Assembly (NCBI RefSeq): GCF_965363235.1
Contig: NC_134845.1
Span: forward strand, 65,935,261-65,999,260
Origin: Mytilus galloprovincialis
Taxonomy: Eukaryota > Mollusca > Bivalvia > Mytilida > Mytilidae
Reading direction: 5' to 3'
Length of the DNA stretch: 64,000 bases
Of the stretch, positions 22,640 to 35,213 are shown in pieces. Position 1 is the first letter of the stretch, and each line of letters opens with the position of its first letter. The position numbers were made by a program, and so were the translations under genes. The notes under the pieces were generated by a model. That model was not told the DNA's origin and ran no database searches. It saw only the letters and a list, made by a program, of their open reading frames with translations.

Positions 22640-25400
22640 TCTCGCCCTGAAAATGTGGGTCAAAATCTTTAATTGTTTTTACATAGGCGGTAATGGTAAC
22701 GTTTTTTCCTGTAGCTCAGTCCATATCATAAACTTGGATATGTATGATAGCTCGTTTCGAAGCTGTGACATTTTCACATATGTGGTTAAATTTTCTGGGT
22801 ACGAAGTGAGATTACTTTTTCCGTAAATTAGCATACACCGAACATCCTTTTGTGATGCGGCTCCTTGTGGTAAAATATCCCCTTTTTAACACAATAAGTT
22901 CTTTGAAAATTTAATACTTTGAACACATTTAATAGATCCATAGTTTTTACACATTTGTTCTATGTTCCTCTACTTTCCTAATCACCACAAATGGTAATAT
23001 AAGTTCAGTCATTTGTAAAAAATAGAAACATGTCCAATATCACTACACAGAGATTTTTTCTTTACACGTGACTTTTGAGTTCCTCATTTCGAGGCGCATT
23101 ATGGATGTTGTCCCATGTGTTGTATTTGCCACTGGACGATAACAACCATTTATCTGTCTATGCACCACCTCCCCCTTAGTAATGTTTCTTTTATTCATTC
23201 GGGGCCCTCGAGTATTAAGAGTCAAAATAGTTCACCTAAGTCACAGTATACAAATGCTACATATTATTTCTTCTTTTAAATTCGTATACAAGAATGGATA
23301 TGAGATACAAACTCGCTGAACGTGTCTCCTAGTTATTTCTCTATTTTGCTCTTATTTCAAAATGAAGAGAACAAACTAGAGGTTACCACGGTTCAACTTT
23401 CCTCACTTTTCTCCTATTTCCCGCCATTGGGAAGACTTCGTTTTAAACCCAATTGATATATATTATGTAATATGCGTATTTCGTCAACAGACGGGATCAG
23501 AAAGACGTTTTTCCTAGACCTATGCCGTTCATCGGCAGACTTTCCTTGACCTCTGTTTTCTCTTATATTCTCCACATACAATCTACTTCAATAAGAAATG
23601 TTACTAGTAATTCAAGCACCCTGTATTTAAATTTGCATTCACTCGTGCAATACAAGTGTTGAATGAAAGTAAAGTTTTCACAACTTCATGTGAATAGACC
23701 TGTATATATATTTGTCATCTTACACCACAAAATTCCAACTAGAAAGTACGTTTCTAGGCTTCACTAAGATTGCATATCAGAACTTACTATAATAAACATC
23801 TAATTAGGGTGATAACAATGACTTTGATATGAGTTAATAAGTCGTTCTAATAAATATAAATCTACGTGTTGCGTCACAATTGATACTGTTGTCAAACTAA
23901 GGAGATTTTCGTATGCTGCTTGTCTACTATTAATATTAAATGTTATGCCAAGGTCAAATGTTGTGTCAATGTTAATTCTCTTATTTTTTTCACGAATTCC
24001 CTCCTGGATCGGCTATGCGGTGCTTAAATGATCTTAAATTGGAAATATCTGGTACGAACAGTACGACTATATTCGTTTCAGTAAATGAAATAACACTTTA
24101 TACAAATTAAAATTCGTGCGTCTGGATTTTGAAAGCTTTTTCTGGATTTACATTCTTTGACTTTAATATTTCTTATAGCTGGACTAACAGTTCAACAGCA
24201 GTGCTAGCGATCCAGTGAAACGATTGAATCCTGATTTTTTTTAAAATAACATTTTTCACTTTCATTATCAGTAAAAATCTTAAAGAGTTTTCATAAATAT
24301 ATGCTATTGAAGTCTGTGCCGTAACCGCCAAGATTGAATAAGAGCACCTATTGTACCAGTTTGCCACGGAATCGAATAACATTAATATGCATATCAATGT
24401 AACATTATTTCCAAATTAGAACACCGTGCAGTATACGGCGCTAATCTTTATATGTTATTTTGTTTCCATAAATTAACTTATAAATTTCACATTTTTGAAA
24501 CGTGTTAAATCACACTTTAAACACGTGTTATGTGAAATATTTCCCTGTCATGTTTTTTTTGGTTGATAGATGAACAGGCTAATCTCTTAGTACATAAGCT
24601 AATATCAAATGGTAATGTAGCTACTTTTTTAAGTTTCGTGTTGTTAAATAGTATTTACGAAAACATTTTTCAAATAGATGAATTATTCAATGTTTTGTTT
24701 GTTATTTCGGAAAAGAATAAACCTTAAAGTACAATGTATTGCATTTAAACGTTTTGAAAATTAAAAATTCCGACTTCTAATCTACCAGATGAACTATTTG
24801 TTCTGAGACAGCAATAATACACAACATTAAAACAAAAAACCTATAAAGGCAAAACAATATTTTAATGACAGAAAGGTGTCTAAGAAAAAATGTTTTTGAA
24901 TTTAGCAAAATGCAGTCGGATGGACATAATTTTTAGTGACGAACAATAAGAACATTGCATCACCTTGAATGACCAAAACTGACATCCAGTAGTAAAACAG
25001 AAACCTATGATTGGCAAAGTAAACTTCGTACATTGTTGAAGCATAGATGTTTAAACTTTCATACATCTATATATGGTTATAGACTTCGCTTCAGCATCAT
25101 TTTTGCAAAACTTGGTTTACGAATCCGAAAAACCCAGCATGTCGAAAGAAGACTGTCACGCAAGCAGAACATAGAATACATCAGCATCGTTATTCGTGCT
25201 GTAGGGTAATTTTATATTTAACCGCAATAAAACTCGAGGACCATATCGACTTTTATCACATATAACTGTTGTAATTACAATAGATCGTTCAATAAAATTC
25301 CAATAAAACAATCGCACATATCCTGGCAATCACCAGTATTAATAGCAATTGATTTAACTTGCTGTATTGATTACACGATAATTTTAAGGAGTATATGTCT
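22640..25400. other. Intergenic stretch, nothing identified
   Basis: AT-rich DNA with scattered stop codons in all frames. Short open frames at 23043-23225 and 24173-24397 have no recognisable content. Confidence 0.5.
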
Positions 25401-25444
25401 AATCGTCTTAAGAAGCAACAACGACTATGCATGCCTAAGTACTT

Positions 25445-25535
25445 TGACATATATACAATGGTTTACTTTTACAAATTGTGTCTTGGATGGCGAGTTGTCT
25501 CATTAGCACTCATACCACACATCTTCTTATATCTA
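25445..25535 (+). repeat. Dispersed repeat, family A
   Basis: Contains CAATGGTTTACTTTTACAAA, GATGGCGAGTTGTCTCATTA and CTCATACCACACATCTTCTT. The overlapping open frames 25395-25685 and 25469-25699 (minus) come from this repeat. Confidence 0.65.
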
Positions 25536-25957
25536 CTAACGTTCATACTAGATTCGACTTGTATTGCCATGATTACTGGATCAACCTTTATCAAAATTAC
25601 TACGCAAGGCGTTGACAGCAGTGATGTAAAATGTACCAGTATACTAGTACATGTAGGTATAAAAAACAAGAAACAAAACAAATAGCCCGTGGCAACCAAA
25701 TAAGTTTAGCTGTTTTTGTAAGATTAACAATTATCTAGCAGTCGATATTCTATCAAAATGTGCTATAGATGGAAATATAGTCAGCCATGCAGCAGTTTTT
25801 GCTACCGGACCAATAATTCTATGGGGCTATTACATGTAGAGATGTTCAATCGTCCATCAAGCAATTGTGCATGTATTTCGCATACACCTATTTATTGCAT
25901 ATATACGTACAGGAAGCAAATTGAAATTAAACTGTCAATTGTTCTTGAACAATTGAG

Positions 25958-26856
25958 AGGTCTTTCCTTTTATAATGTAAAATACATGTTTCAATAGACG
26001 TAAAATGTATTGAAAAGCTTTAAAATACACTGAAAACCCTTTAAATAAGGTCAAAAACACATAATTCGCGATTTGGGACATGACCTTGACCTTTGACCTT
26101 TTGACCTTTGTCAAGGTCATTAGTCCCAAATGTCATTGCTGAAGACCACATGGGTCTAGGACCTTTGGTTATATAGTAAAAGCTGATTTTGTCTTTTCAG
26201 AAACCTAAAATAGGGGTTATGCCCCTTACAGAAAGGTCAAATCTCTTCGGTCAAAATGTAACAAAGTTGCGCCATAATGACCCAAACATTTTCCACTATT
26301 TAAAACTTCTGTAAGTATAATGGTTTTTGAGTTGTTCTGATAACAAGGTGTTAGGTCAAAGGTCAAGGTCAACATACACATTTGACCTTGAGGTATTTTT
26401 GAAAGTCTCATGAATTGTTGATGAATGGTGAAGATCCTAGGTCTCTACGATTTACGGTTTCTGAGTTTTGGTGGTCCACCGACACCGGTTAATTTTCAAA
26501 GGGGCATAACCCTACCAATGAGTCGTTGAAACTTTTCGAATCAAATGTAACGAAGAACCGGGGTCTGGTCCTGAACAAATTTCACCCTTCGTTTTTTTTC
26601 TATCTATTACGGTTACGGTGTTGGAACGATAACAAGGTTTTTTGGTTTCGGAGGGATTACTCCGAACCGACAAAATATTTCGACTAACAGGGTGAGTTCC
26701 GGATAGGTATTCATGACACCGATACAAAGTGAGAACATGAAAGCGACACGTCTTACGGTTTAGGCTGCTAACTTCGTCAAAGTTTGGCGGAAAAAGAATA
26801 ATAATAAACAGAAGAAATACAGTAAGGTCTTTCCTTATAGAAAAAGGAAAGACCTT
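25958..26856. mobile_element. ~0.9-kb non-autonomous repeat with inverted ends AGGTCTTTCC
   Basis: The left end AGGTCTTTCCTTTTATAAT is matched by the inverted right end AGGAAAGACCTT at 26845-26856, and the right end also forms its own hairpin (26824-26856). Inside are many TGACCTT/AAGGTCA runs (26080-26125, 26350-26392) and a GGGGCATAACCCT segment. No transposase is seen. Confidence 0.6.
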
Positions 26857-26859
26857 AAT

Positions 26860-27999
26860 TAAGGAAGAATAGCACTAGTAATAACTTGAAAATCACACAT
26901 CTTCTTAGTCTAACATTTACAATTTCAACTTGTTATACGGTCTGTAATTCAGACGATGCATTAGTTTAGTAAACATAAATAAAGGTCATGTGATATTTAA
27001 ATTTACCACTTCTTCGAGAATGTGATCGTTGATATACGGTAAACGACTATACATTTCCACCTTCTTTATTATTTTTCTGAATTATAAAATCATTCTATTG
27101 TAAACTGTACCATTTAAACTTTTAACTATATTAGATATTTGAGAAAGCATTATGTACGTTTAAAAAGAAGTTTGGTTTGATAAATGATATTGGATGCGCA
27201 TTAGACAAACATTTACTATAGATACCTCGTTTTGTAGTATATGTAATACGTACCTTGAGATGAACAAAGCGGAATATCTATAAATGTATTTTAAATGTGT
27301 GAGAAAAGGAGTATTGTGATTTGATAAATGATTTTTTCAAAGCCTTTTGTTTCTCGGATGACACTTTTTACAAAAGAAAAATATATGACTGATTGCTTGA
27401 TACTTGCTTTACGTTCACTAGCAAGTATTTCATGCATATTGAGGATTAGAATGAATAAAGACGTGACTGCGTATTAATACATCCCGCACAACTTAAAGAA
27501 CACCTAACTCAAACTAAAGCAGCTTGAGCTTTACTGCCAGACAAGTGATGTCTGTTTTACCTTGGAACATATTATTACAGTATTAGTCCCAGGTTTCAGG
27601 ACCTTGTGCGTAGCATTTTAATATAATTTCTTTATTTGCAAAACAAACAAAAACCAATTTTGGTTATGGCAAATACATAGACAAAACAAACATAATGAAA
27701 ACTCGACATTATTATAAGAAATATGATAAAAACAGTTATTGTTCTCCTCTCCTCAGTTCTTATGACTCATTAATAATAGAAACAACTGCTAAATGAACAG
27801 TAACATATACGAGTAAGGGAAATTTGACTATAAAATGAATTATCGAACATCGCTAAAATTTCCAAATGTACGATATTATCGCATTTGTCAAATATAGGAG
27901 CTTCACACTTATTTCTACAAAGCCAGATAATGATTGGTAGCAGTTTTCTAATCTATTCTATATATACATTTATTAAATGGTGTTTTTTTATGCTTTTAG
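26860..27999. other. Upstream region of the transgelin-like gene, no exon identified
   Basis: About 1.1 kb of AT-rich sequence. The first coding exon is preceded by a pyrimidine-rich acceptor ending TTTTAG at 27999, so a non-coding 5' exon and the promoter probably lie here or further upstream, but I could not place them. Confidence 0.4.
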
Positions 28000-28016
28000 A
28001 ACAAAAAATCAACGCG

Positions 28017-31000
28017 ATGGCCTATAGACCTATGGCATACGGTCTGACGGGGGAGGTGCAACGAAAGGTTTGTATTGATAAATCTACAGTATTTTTTGTC
28101 AGAACAAATGTGCATTTGAAACAATGGACTGTGCATATCTCTTTGTGTTTTGAAATGCCTTGTTGGGTTACTGTCTCATTTTAAAACACTACCATTTGTC
28201 ATGTTTTATCTCAGTGATATTCACGAATCTATGTAAACACAAGATTTCTTCAAAACAAAATATATCTTGAGAAAAAAGTTGCAGTTGAAATTTTTGTTAA
28301 TGATTTAGTGAATACGTGAGGGAAAGAAACAAGCACAGTACTAGTCTTGGTCCCATGTTTTATGAAGGAGGAACTTTTCTAAAGTTTTTGTTTAAATACA
28401 ACAGGTCCCTTCAAATGATTTAAAATAAAATATTAACATCCTCCTTTTTATTATTTTTTTCAAAAGGAAGTTTTTGTTCCTGTAAACCTGCTCACTTTGA
28501 TATAATAGACGAAAATGTGATTAAACTTCAAAAGGTGTAGATAAACGATATTTATACAAGTATGTCATAATTTTGAAATGTACACTTTACATAAGTATAT
28601 AGACTGAAAGGAATACATGATAGGTATAGAGATCCTCAGGATATTTAAGGTCAAATGCATGTTTTGAGTAGGTTTTGGTTTATATTTTCTATTGCATAAC
28701 ATACGATTTTTTTTATTTATAGATTAAAGGAAAATATGATATAAATTTAGAACAAGAGGCCAGAATCTGGATTGAGGATGTCCTTCAATTAGAGTTAAAA
28801 GAGGTGACTTATTTTATAGAATACCAACTTTTTTTTTAGATTTGTTTTTTTAACAATGATTGACAGATAAGATTAAATACATTGTCAGAATTGATGAACA
28901 TTGAAAAAGATTGTTATTATTGACATGAACATTAGAAGATTGATAGGTCGAAAATGTTATTTGCTTTATAACATTCAGTATCAAATGTTATATGGATTTC
29001 CAGAAAAGGCAAATAGTCTTTGTTGGGTATATATATTGGGCTCATTCAGGAATATAAAATTAGTGTTTTTTTAAAGATGTATAAATTTTGTGCTAACTTC
29101 AAAAAAATTATTTCGAAACATATAAAATGAAGAAAATGTATCTTAGCTTAATTTCAAATTTAGGATATGCAAGTTCTCACATTTTCTAAGGCTTTATACA
29201 CAGAATTAATGTTTATTATGCTACCAAAAATCTAAATTTAAAAAATAAAAATATATCTATCTTATAAAATGTTTTCAGAAAAGAATGGCGGTTCATATCA
29301 TACGCATTTTAATTTGCCAGAAGACAACAAAATATATCTTACAAATTGTTATTTTACAAAACTTAGTTATCTGAGTTATCTCCCCATATTAAGTAAATTT
29401 CACTTCATTAATGTTTTTTTTAAATGTAAACAGGGAGCAGATCCAAATCAAGCACTAGGCCAAAGTGAATTTCAACTATGTTTGAAAGATGGTAAAATAT
29501 TATGTCAGTAAGTACATTACAGTGTATCCTAGATCTAAATTATGTTCAAAAATAATTACTATTTTGATAAATATTTGTTCAGTTAAAAAAATATAATTGA
29601 CAAAGATAAAAACATGAGGATTGATTTCAAGGACAGATAAACAATATATTTTCCTTTCAATTATATCATTGTAAAAGTTGTTTAGATTTCAAGATCATTA
29701 TCTTGTTCTGTTTGGTTTTCTATTGAAAAAAGACAAGTGTACAATCTGTAATTTTATCTCCTAAGGGGAAGTAATCCGGTTTGAAATTTAAAATTTGGGT
29801 CATCTCAAAGTTATTTTAGAAAAAGATTTGGATAAAGTTCTGGTTTACTACTTAATGAATGATTTACTTAGGACTTTCAGTGCTTAAAAATATGAAAAGA
29901 AACAGGTTTACCCCAAGAATAAAATGAATATAAAAAAATACATTATTATTTATGTTAATTTTTTGTTTCTTTTTTTTCAGATTAATAAATACATTAAGTC
30001 CAGGTGCTGTGAAAAAATTAAATGATGGGAAAATGGCATTTAAAATGATGGAAAATATTTCAAACTTTTTAACAGCTATAGAAAAATATGGTGTCTCACG
30101 TCATGATTTATTCCAAACTGTAGATTTATATGAAGGACAAAATATGGTTCAAGTTGTTAATGCAATACATGCCTTAGGCAGAAAAGTAAGTATTTTGTTT
30201 TGCCTTCCAAAATTAATTTAAAAAACAGCAACACAATAAAACAAAAAGCCAAATCTAAAAAAAAAAAGATAACAAGAAGTGTATTAAAATTGACAAAGGT
30301 CTGATAAAAATATGTCAATTTTATATCAATCACCCTAGAGCCTAATTAGTTATCAAAGGTACCAGGATTATAATTTAGTACGCCAGACGCGCGTTTCGTC
30401 TACATAAGACTCATCAGTGACGCTCATATCAAAATATTTATAAAGCCAAACAAGTACAAAGTTGAAGAGCATTGAGGATTCAAAATTCCAAAAAGTTGTG
30501 CCAATACGTTTAAGGTAATCTATGCCTGAAATAGTTTTGAATGTATTTATCAGAGATGAATTACTTGAGTTTGTTCTGAATAAGCATTAATCACATATGA
30601 TTGTTCTTTGCTTAATGATCAGTGGCCAACGTTTAATTCATATATATTCAGGATGAGTGAAACTTTTCCAGTCCAAAATATGAAAATGAAAAAATAAAAT
30701 TGCAATATCCACATGTTGGGTTCAACTGACCTTTACTTCATTGCATGGATCAGTGATAAAGGTTAAGTTTTCAAGGTCATATATGTATCTCAGGTTGTAA
30801 GAAATATACTGCTGAAATATGTCAACTATATTTGTTGTGTGTAAACAGGATTAGGGAGCTACCATTTGATTTTTATGGGGGGGGGCTAGGATGAAAAATT
30901 TTGTCCTGCTTTTTTTTTAGTTGTAATCCCTGTCCTGCCTTTTTATTTTTCACTGTGTTTGGTCCTGCCTGTTTTTTTTAGTTTATCCTGACTTTTTTTT

Positions 31001-31885
31001 TGTAAGTGTCTCATCCTGCCTTTTTTTTTACTCAAAACTCCTGTCCTGCCTATTTTTTTCAAATTTCATCCTACCCCCCCCCCCCCCTAAAAATCAAATG
31101 GTAGCTCCCTTAGGTGTAAATGTCAATCCAACAGGGTTCATTGGTCAAAGTGAAGTTTTCATGGTTAGGTAAGTTTCTCAGATACTTTATATTAAAAAGG
31201 TATATAGAAAGATTACAGATTAACTTGTCTATCTGGCAGGATTTATTTGTCCTTGACCTCAATTTCAATAGGTTCATAGAATAATTGCTAGGTTAACTTG
31301 CCTGGCAGGGTTCATTTGACCTTGACCTCAATTTCATGGTTCATTGATGAAAGTTAGGTTCTGTTTTAAAGGGGAGTTTCTAGAATATTTTAAACTATTA
31401 GTGAACTTTATTTGGAGTATAGAACGATTGTAAGGTGAACATGTCCATCTTGAATAGTTAATATGATCTTAAATATGCAGTTATGTGGTACCTGCAAGTA
31501 AAACTTTAGACTTTCCACTTGGAAGCAATCAAGATACCAAAAAAAAAAAAAAAAAAACTCACCAAAGAAACCAGGCTCATAATTTTTTCAGAATTGCTTT
31601 TTGTCTACAAAACTCATCTGTGGTGTGCTTTCTGTTAAAAAAAGAGATACATGAAAATGTATACTATTGATAATTGCTTAAAACAAATTATGAACGTTTC
31701 AGGCACAGAAAAACGGGTTTGATGGACCAGTCTTAGGTGTTAAAGAAGCAGAATCAAATCCTAGAAATTTTTCAGACGAGAAAATGAAAGCTGGACAAAC
31801 TGTTATAGGACTTCAAGCAGGAACAAATAAAGTAGCCTCACAAGCGGGCATGAATTTTGGAAAATCTCGGTCAATTATTGACTAA
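28017..31885 (+). CDS. Transgelin/calponin-family actin-binding protein, 5 coding exons
   Basis: Calponin-family proteins bind F-actin and regulate smooth-muscle or cortical cytoskeleton. Coding exons are 28017-28067, 28723-28803, 29434-29507, 29981-30185 and 31703-31885. All have GT-AG introns with consistent phases, and the product is 197 residues, the usual transgelin length. The N-terminus has AYGLTGEVQRK. A single calponin-homology domain spans about residues 22-135, with LEQEARIWIEDVL, FQLCLKDGKILCQLIN, MAFKMMENISNFLTAIEKYG and DLFQTVDLYEGQNMVQVV. One calponin repeat, GQTVIGLQAGTNKVASQAGM, lies at 168-187 after the conserved SNPRNFSDE. One calponin repeat, not three, points to transgelin or myophilin rather than full-length calponin. 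A paralogue-level name is not possible by eye. Intron 4 carries a dispersed repeat and a Harbinger-like MITE. Confidence 0.95.
30360..30560 (+). repeat. Dispersed repeat, family F (transgelin intron 4)
   Basis: Contains CCAGACGCGCGTTTCGTCTA, a CTCATCAGTGACGCTCATAT segment, and AAAGTTGAAGAGCATTGAGG. A diverged copy is at 42460-42610, and the second half is inverted within 8905-9005. Confidence 0.65.
30720..31450 (+). repeat. Dispersed repeat of reiterated TGACCTCAATTTCATGG modules, split by a MITE
   Basis: Modules with TTGACCTCAATTTCA and CATTTGACCTTGACC near 31225-31340, plus related sequence at 30725-30850, resemble the body of 8718-9425. The Harbinger-like MITE at 30854-31109 interrupts it, so the MITE is the younger insertion. 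Confidence 0.5.
30854..31109 (+). mobile_element. Harbinger-like MITE, copy 2 of 4
   Basis: Same ends as copy 1 (GGGAGCTACCATTTGA), flanked by TTA at 30851-30853 and 31110-31112, same orientation as copy 1 but about 45 bp shorter inside. It sits in intron 4 of the transgelin-like gene. Confidence 0.9.
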
Positions 31886-32997
31886 TGAATTAGTATAAAT
31901 GTTATATAAAAAGCTGCTTTGACCATGTGAAACATGCGAAAAAATCACCTGCTGATGAAAGTATATTTCCAGTTTTACTTGAGTGCTAAAAAGCATTTGA
32001 TCACTAAGTTAATAAGTCTAGGTTTGAGGCAATGAACAAAAATATTTAATCAAAATGATTTGCTGGATATTATATTTTATATTCAACCATAAGATTTGAA
32101 CCCTTCCCACAAAAGAATTTATTTTCATAGCAATTATTGCATGTGCATTTATTGTTAACTCAAAAATACAAAAACAAATGAGGATTATGATTGATATTAA
32201 TAATTATGAATCAATTAGATAAATTCATTTAAGGATGTACTTAGGTGAGGTTTTAGAATTTATGTCAAATGTTCGGACTCCTTGGTGTTTTTCCATACAA
32301 TATAATGTAAAGTATTTTGCCCCATAACACCCATTTATTTTTTCACATAAGACTTAATAGCTCATGAAAATTCATTTACCAAAATTTTCGAAGATTCTTG
32401 ATTTTCTTTCTTTTGTTTTAAGACCCAAATAAAACCAATGCTAATATAAGGTAAAAGTCCGAGTCAGCCTTTTCCTGCTATTTTTTAAATCTCAAATATC
32501 TCAAAAAGGCCATGACCTATCAATATTTTTAGCTTATCTTTATCCTTAATAGATGCTCTACCAGCTTATAGTATCAATTTTAATTTCTTAATTTTTACCT
32601 AGCCTCACCTAAGTACATCCTTAAAGGTATTTTGTTTACTCTTCTAGTTCATTGAAGGTTTCAGTGTATATCAACAACTCGTTGCTTCCCCTGTCCTTTT
32701 TTTTGCACCAAAACCATTGTGTAAAAGACTCTGGTTAAAATACTGTTGCATTTCAATGAAATATTTTTTACGAACTATATTTGAATCTGTTACTGATCTG
32801 TCTTTGTCTTGTAATTTAAGGATGTAAGTGTTTGTTATAGCCATTGTTTTTGAATTACATGTTATGCTTTTAATTTAACTGTAGAAATATATATGCATTA
32901 TTTGCTTGTGTGTGCAAGTTATAACAGTTATGGGAATTTTAAAACAAAACCACAAAACCATTATTATGGTCCATTTGAATTCCATTTTGCTAAATAA

Positions 32998-33297
32998 GGG
33001 AGCTACCATTTGATTTTTATGGGGGGGGGGGGGGGGGGGGGGGGCTAGGATGAAATTTGAAAAAATAGGCAGGACAGGAGTTTTGAGTAAAAAAAAAGGC
33101 AGGATGAGACACTTGCAAAAAAAAAAAAGTCAGGACGACAATTTAGGTAAAAAAAAGTCAGGATAAACTAAAAAAAAAATAGGCAGGACCGAACAGAGTG
33201 AAAAATAAAAAGGCAGGACAGAGATTATAGCTTAAAAAAAATGCAGGACAACATTTTTCATCCTAGCCCCCCCCATAAAAATCAAATGGTAGCTCCC
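32998..33297 (-). mobile_element. Harbinger-like MITE, copy 3 of 4
   Basis: Inverted relative to copies 1 and 2: internal units read GGCAGGA plus A-tracts. Flanked by TAA at 32995-32997 and 33298-33300. The left G-run is over 20 bases. Confidence 0.9.
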
Positions 33298-33299
33298 TA

Positions 33300-35165
33300 A
33301 CTGATTCTGTTGCTTTTCAATTAGAAAATCATTCCTTCTTAGTATAAACAATCTTGCTTGATTTTATTTCTTATGTCTAAGTATATATTATTTTTATTTT
33401 TAGAAATGGAGTGAATCTTTAAAAAAAAAAACGTCTCCTTGTTGCTATATTTGTCAAACTTGAAATAAAAAAATAAGTGCTCATTTGTTTAAATATAAAT
33501 GTAAGTTATAAAATACAATGATAACATGAAATTCTTCTATTTTTATGAGTGTCAAGTACAAGTATCACACAGAAACTCTTGAGTGGTACTAGGTTTCTGT
33601 GTAGTAAGCAATCTTGTCCAAAAGTAGATATTTTACCACTGATTGTATTTTTTGTGTGTGTGAACATATTCATTATTCTATCTTTTGTAATTCAATGTGA
33701 GATAATTGCTATATTTTAGTATCTGTCTTGATTACATATTTGCATAAATCAGCTTTTACAAGTAAATAGAATCTCAGAATAGAAATCTCTGATGCATTTA
33801 CGCTAGATGGTTACAAAGCATAGTCAAATTTCAAGGACTGAGTTGCAAAAAAGATGGGCTTACCAAGCAAATATTAAACACCTACATTGAAGGGTTAAAG
33901 TAATTTACAAAAATTAACTTTGAATTCTTTTATTAGCTTGTTTTTAATATGTGAACCATAAGTTATCAACATTTTCAAAACATTTTGACTGTTTTATTGC
34001 ATTTAATGTTGATGATTATTATTTTTAATATTTATTTAAAACAATTTTATGACAGATGACTTCAAATTTACATGGGGGTCATATAAGGAAAAAATAAGTT
34101 GTTTTATAACATCCAGTGGAATTTTTTTTATACATATTCTTGACGATCATAAAGAGAAAGATTGAAAAACGTAGAATAAATTAGTGTTAATAAATGGAAA
34201 AATATTTTAAGTCTTAAACAGAAAATTTATATCTATTAACTGGAAATATTAAATATTGTCTCTACATTCAGACATGTGATATAAGAATTTAACAAAGTAT
34301 AGTGAATGATGACGTATGAATAATGATTAAACCAGCATCTATGAATTTAAGGATAACCTGCCTATATTATTTTTTTCAAATCTCCAAAGATGAAATCCAT
34401 ACCATTTCATTACATGAACCAAACATTAATTAGAACATTAATGTGAGGTAATCTTTTTATTTTCACTTCATGCTTGAATGGTTATAGAATGTTTATGATA
34501 GTATAGTTTGCTTATGTCTTCTTTCATTTATTGAGCTAGCCAATACTATATAACACTTAACAGAAATAGTAAAGCCCATATTTTAAAAATATTCCTCAAA
34601 TATTAAACATAATTTTAGTTCTTCTTGCCAAATATTATGATGTATGCTTGTCTTGATATTATGCACAACTTTGAAAAAGCAGACTTTTATTTCTTATGCA
34701 GTTTATGTATGATAATGGGACCAATTTTTTATTTGTATAAAAATCCTATTGTTTTAAGTATTATATATCCATATGCATCATGGTCAACAATTTTAGTTCA
34801 TTATTGAAATTTTACATATTGTTAATAAATTTATATACACACTGAATATGTTTTATGTGTTTTTTTAGTATACAGGGTAAGTTTGCCTGCTTCCACTGTA
34901 TCATATCATGTTTTTTGAGATTTGTTAGGCAGAAAAAAATCTCAATATTTGACTGACTTGGAAGTATTGTATTTTGTAAACTTATTAAAGCTTTGAATTA
35001 GAAAAAAAAACCTATTTAACCAAGGCAAATATCTAGTTTTACCAGAAATGTTTGATAATCTACGATTTGGGCAATTTCAAGCTCAACTTATTCATGCATT
35101 ATATGTATGGTAACCATTTTCAGTTGTGGAAAGCTGCAACTAAATCTTTAATACTGCTTTGATTT
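33300..35165. other. Intergenic stretch, nothing identified
   Basis: AT-rich DNA downstream of the transgelin-like gene. It may include part of its 3' untranslated region, but no terminus could be fixed; AATAAA-like motifs are frequent here by composition. The open frame 34625-34807 shows nothing recognisable. Confidence 0.45.
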
Positions 35166-35213
35166 TTTTGTCTAACCTCAAGGTTAGACAAAAAGCGAGA
35201 ATATTAGGCTTGC

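Noticed and set aside
29269-29511. An 80-residue ORF starting MFSEKNGG
   Set aside because: Only its last 25 residues are real: they are exon 3 of the transgelin-like gene, and the upstream part is intron.
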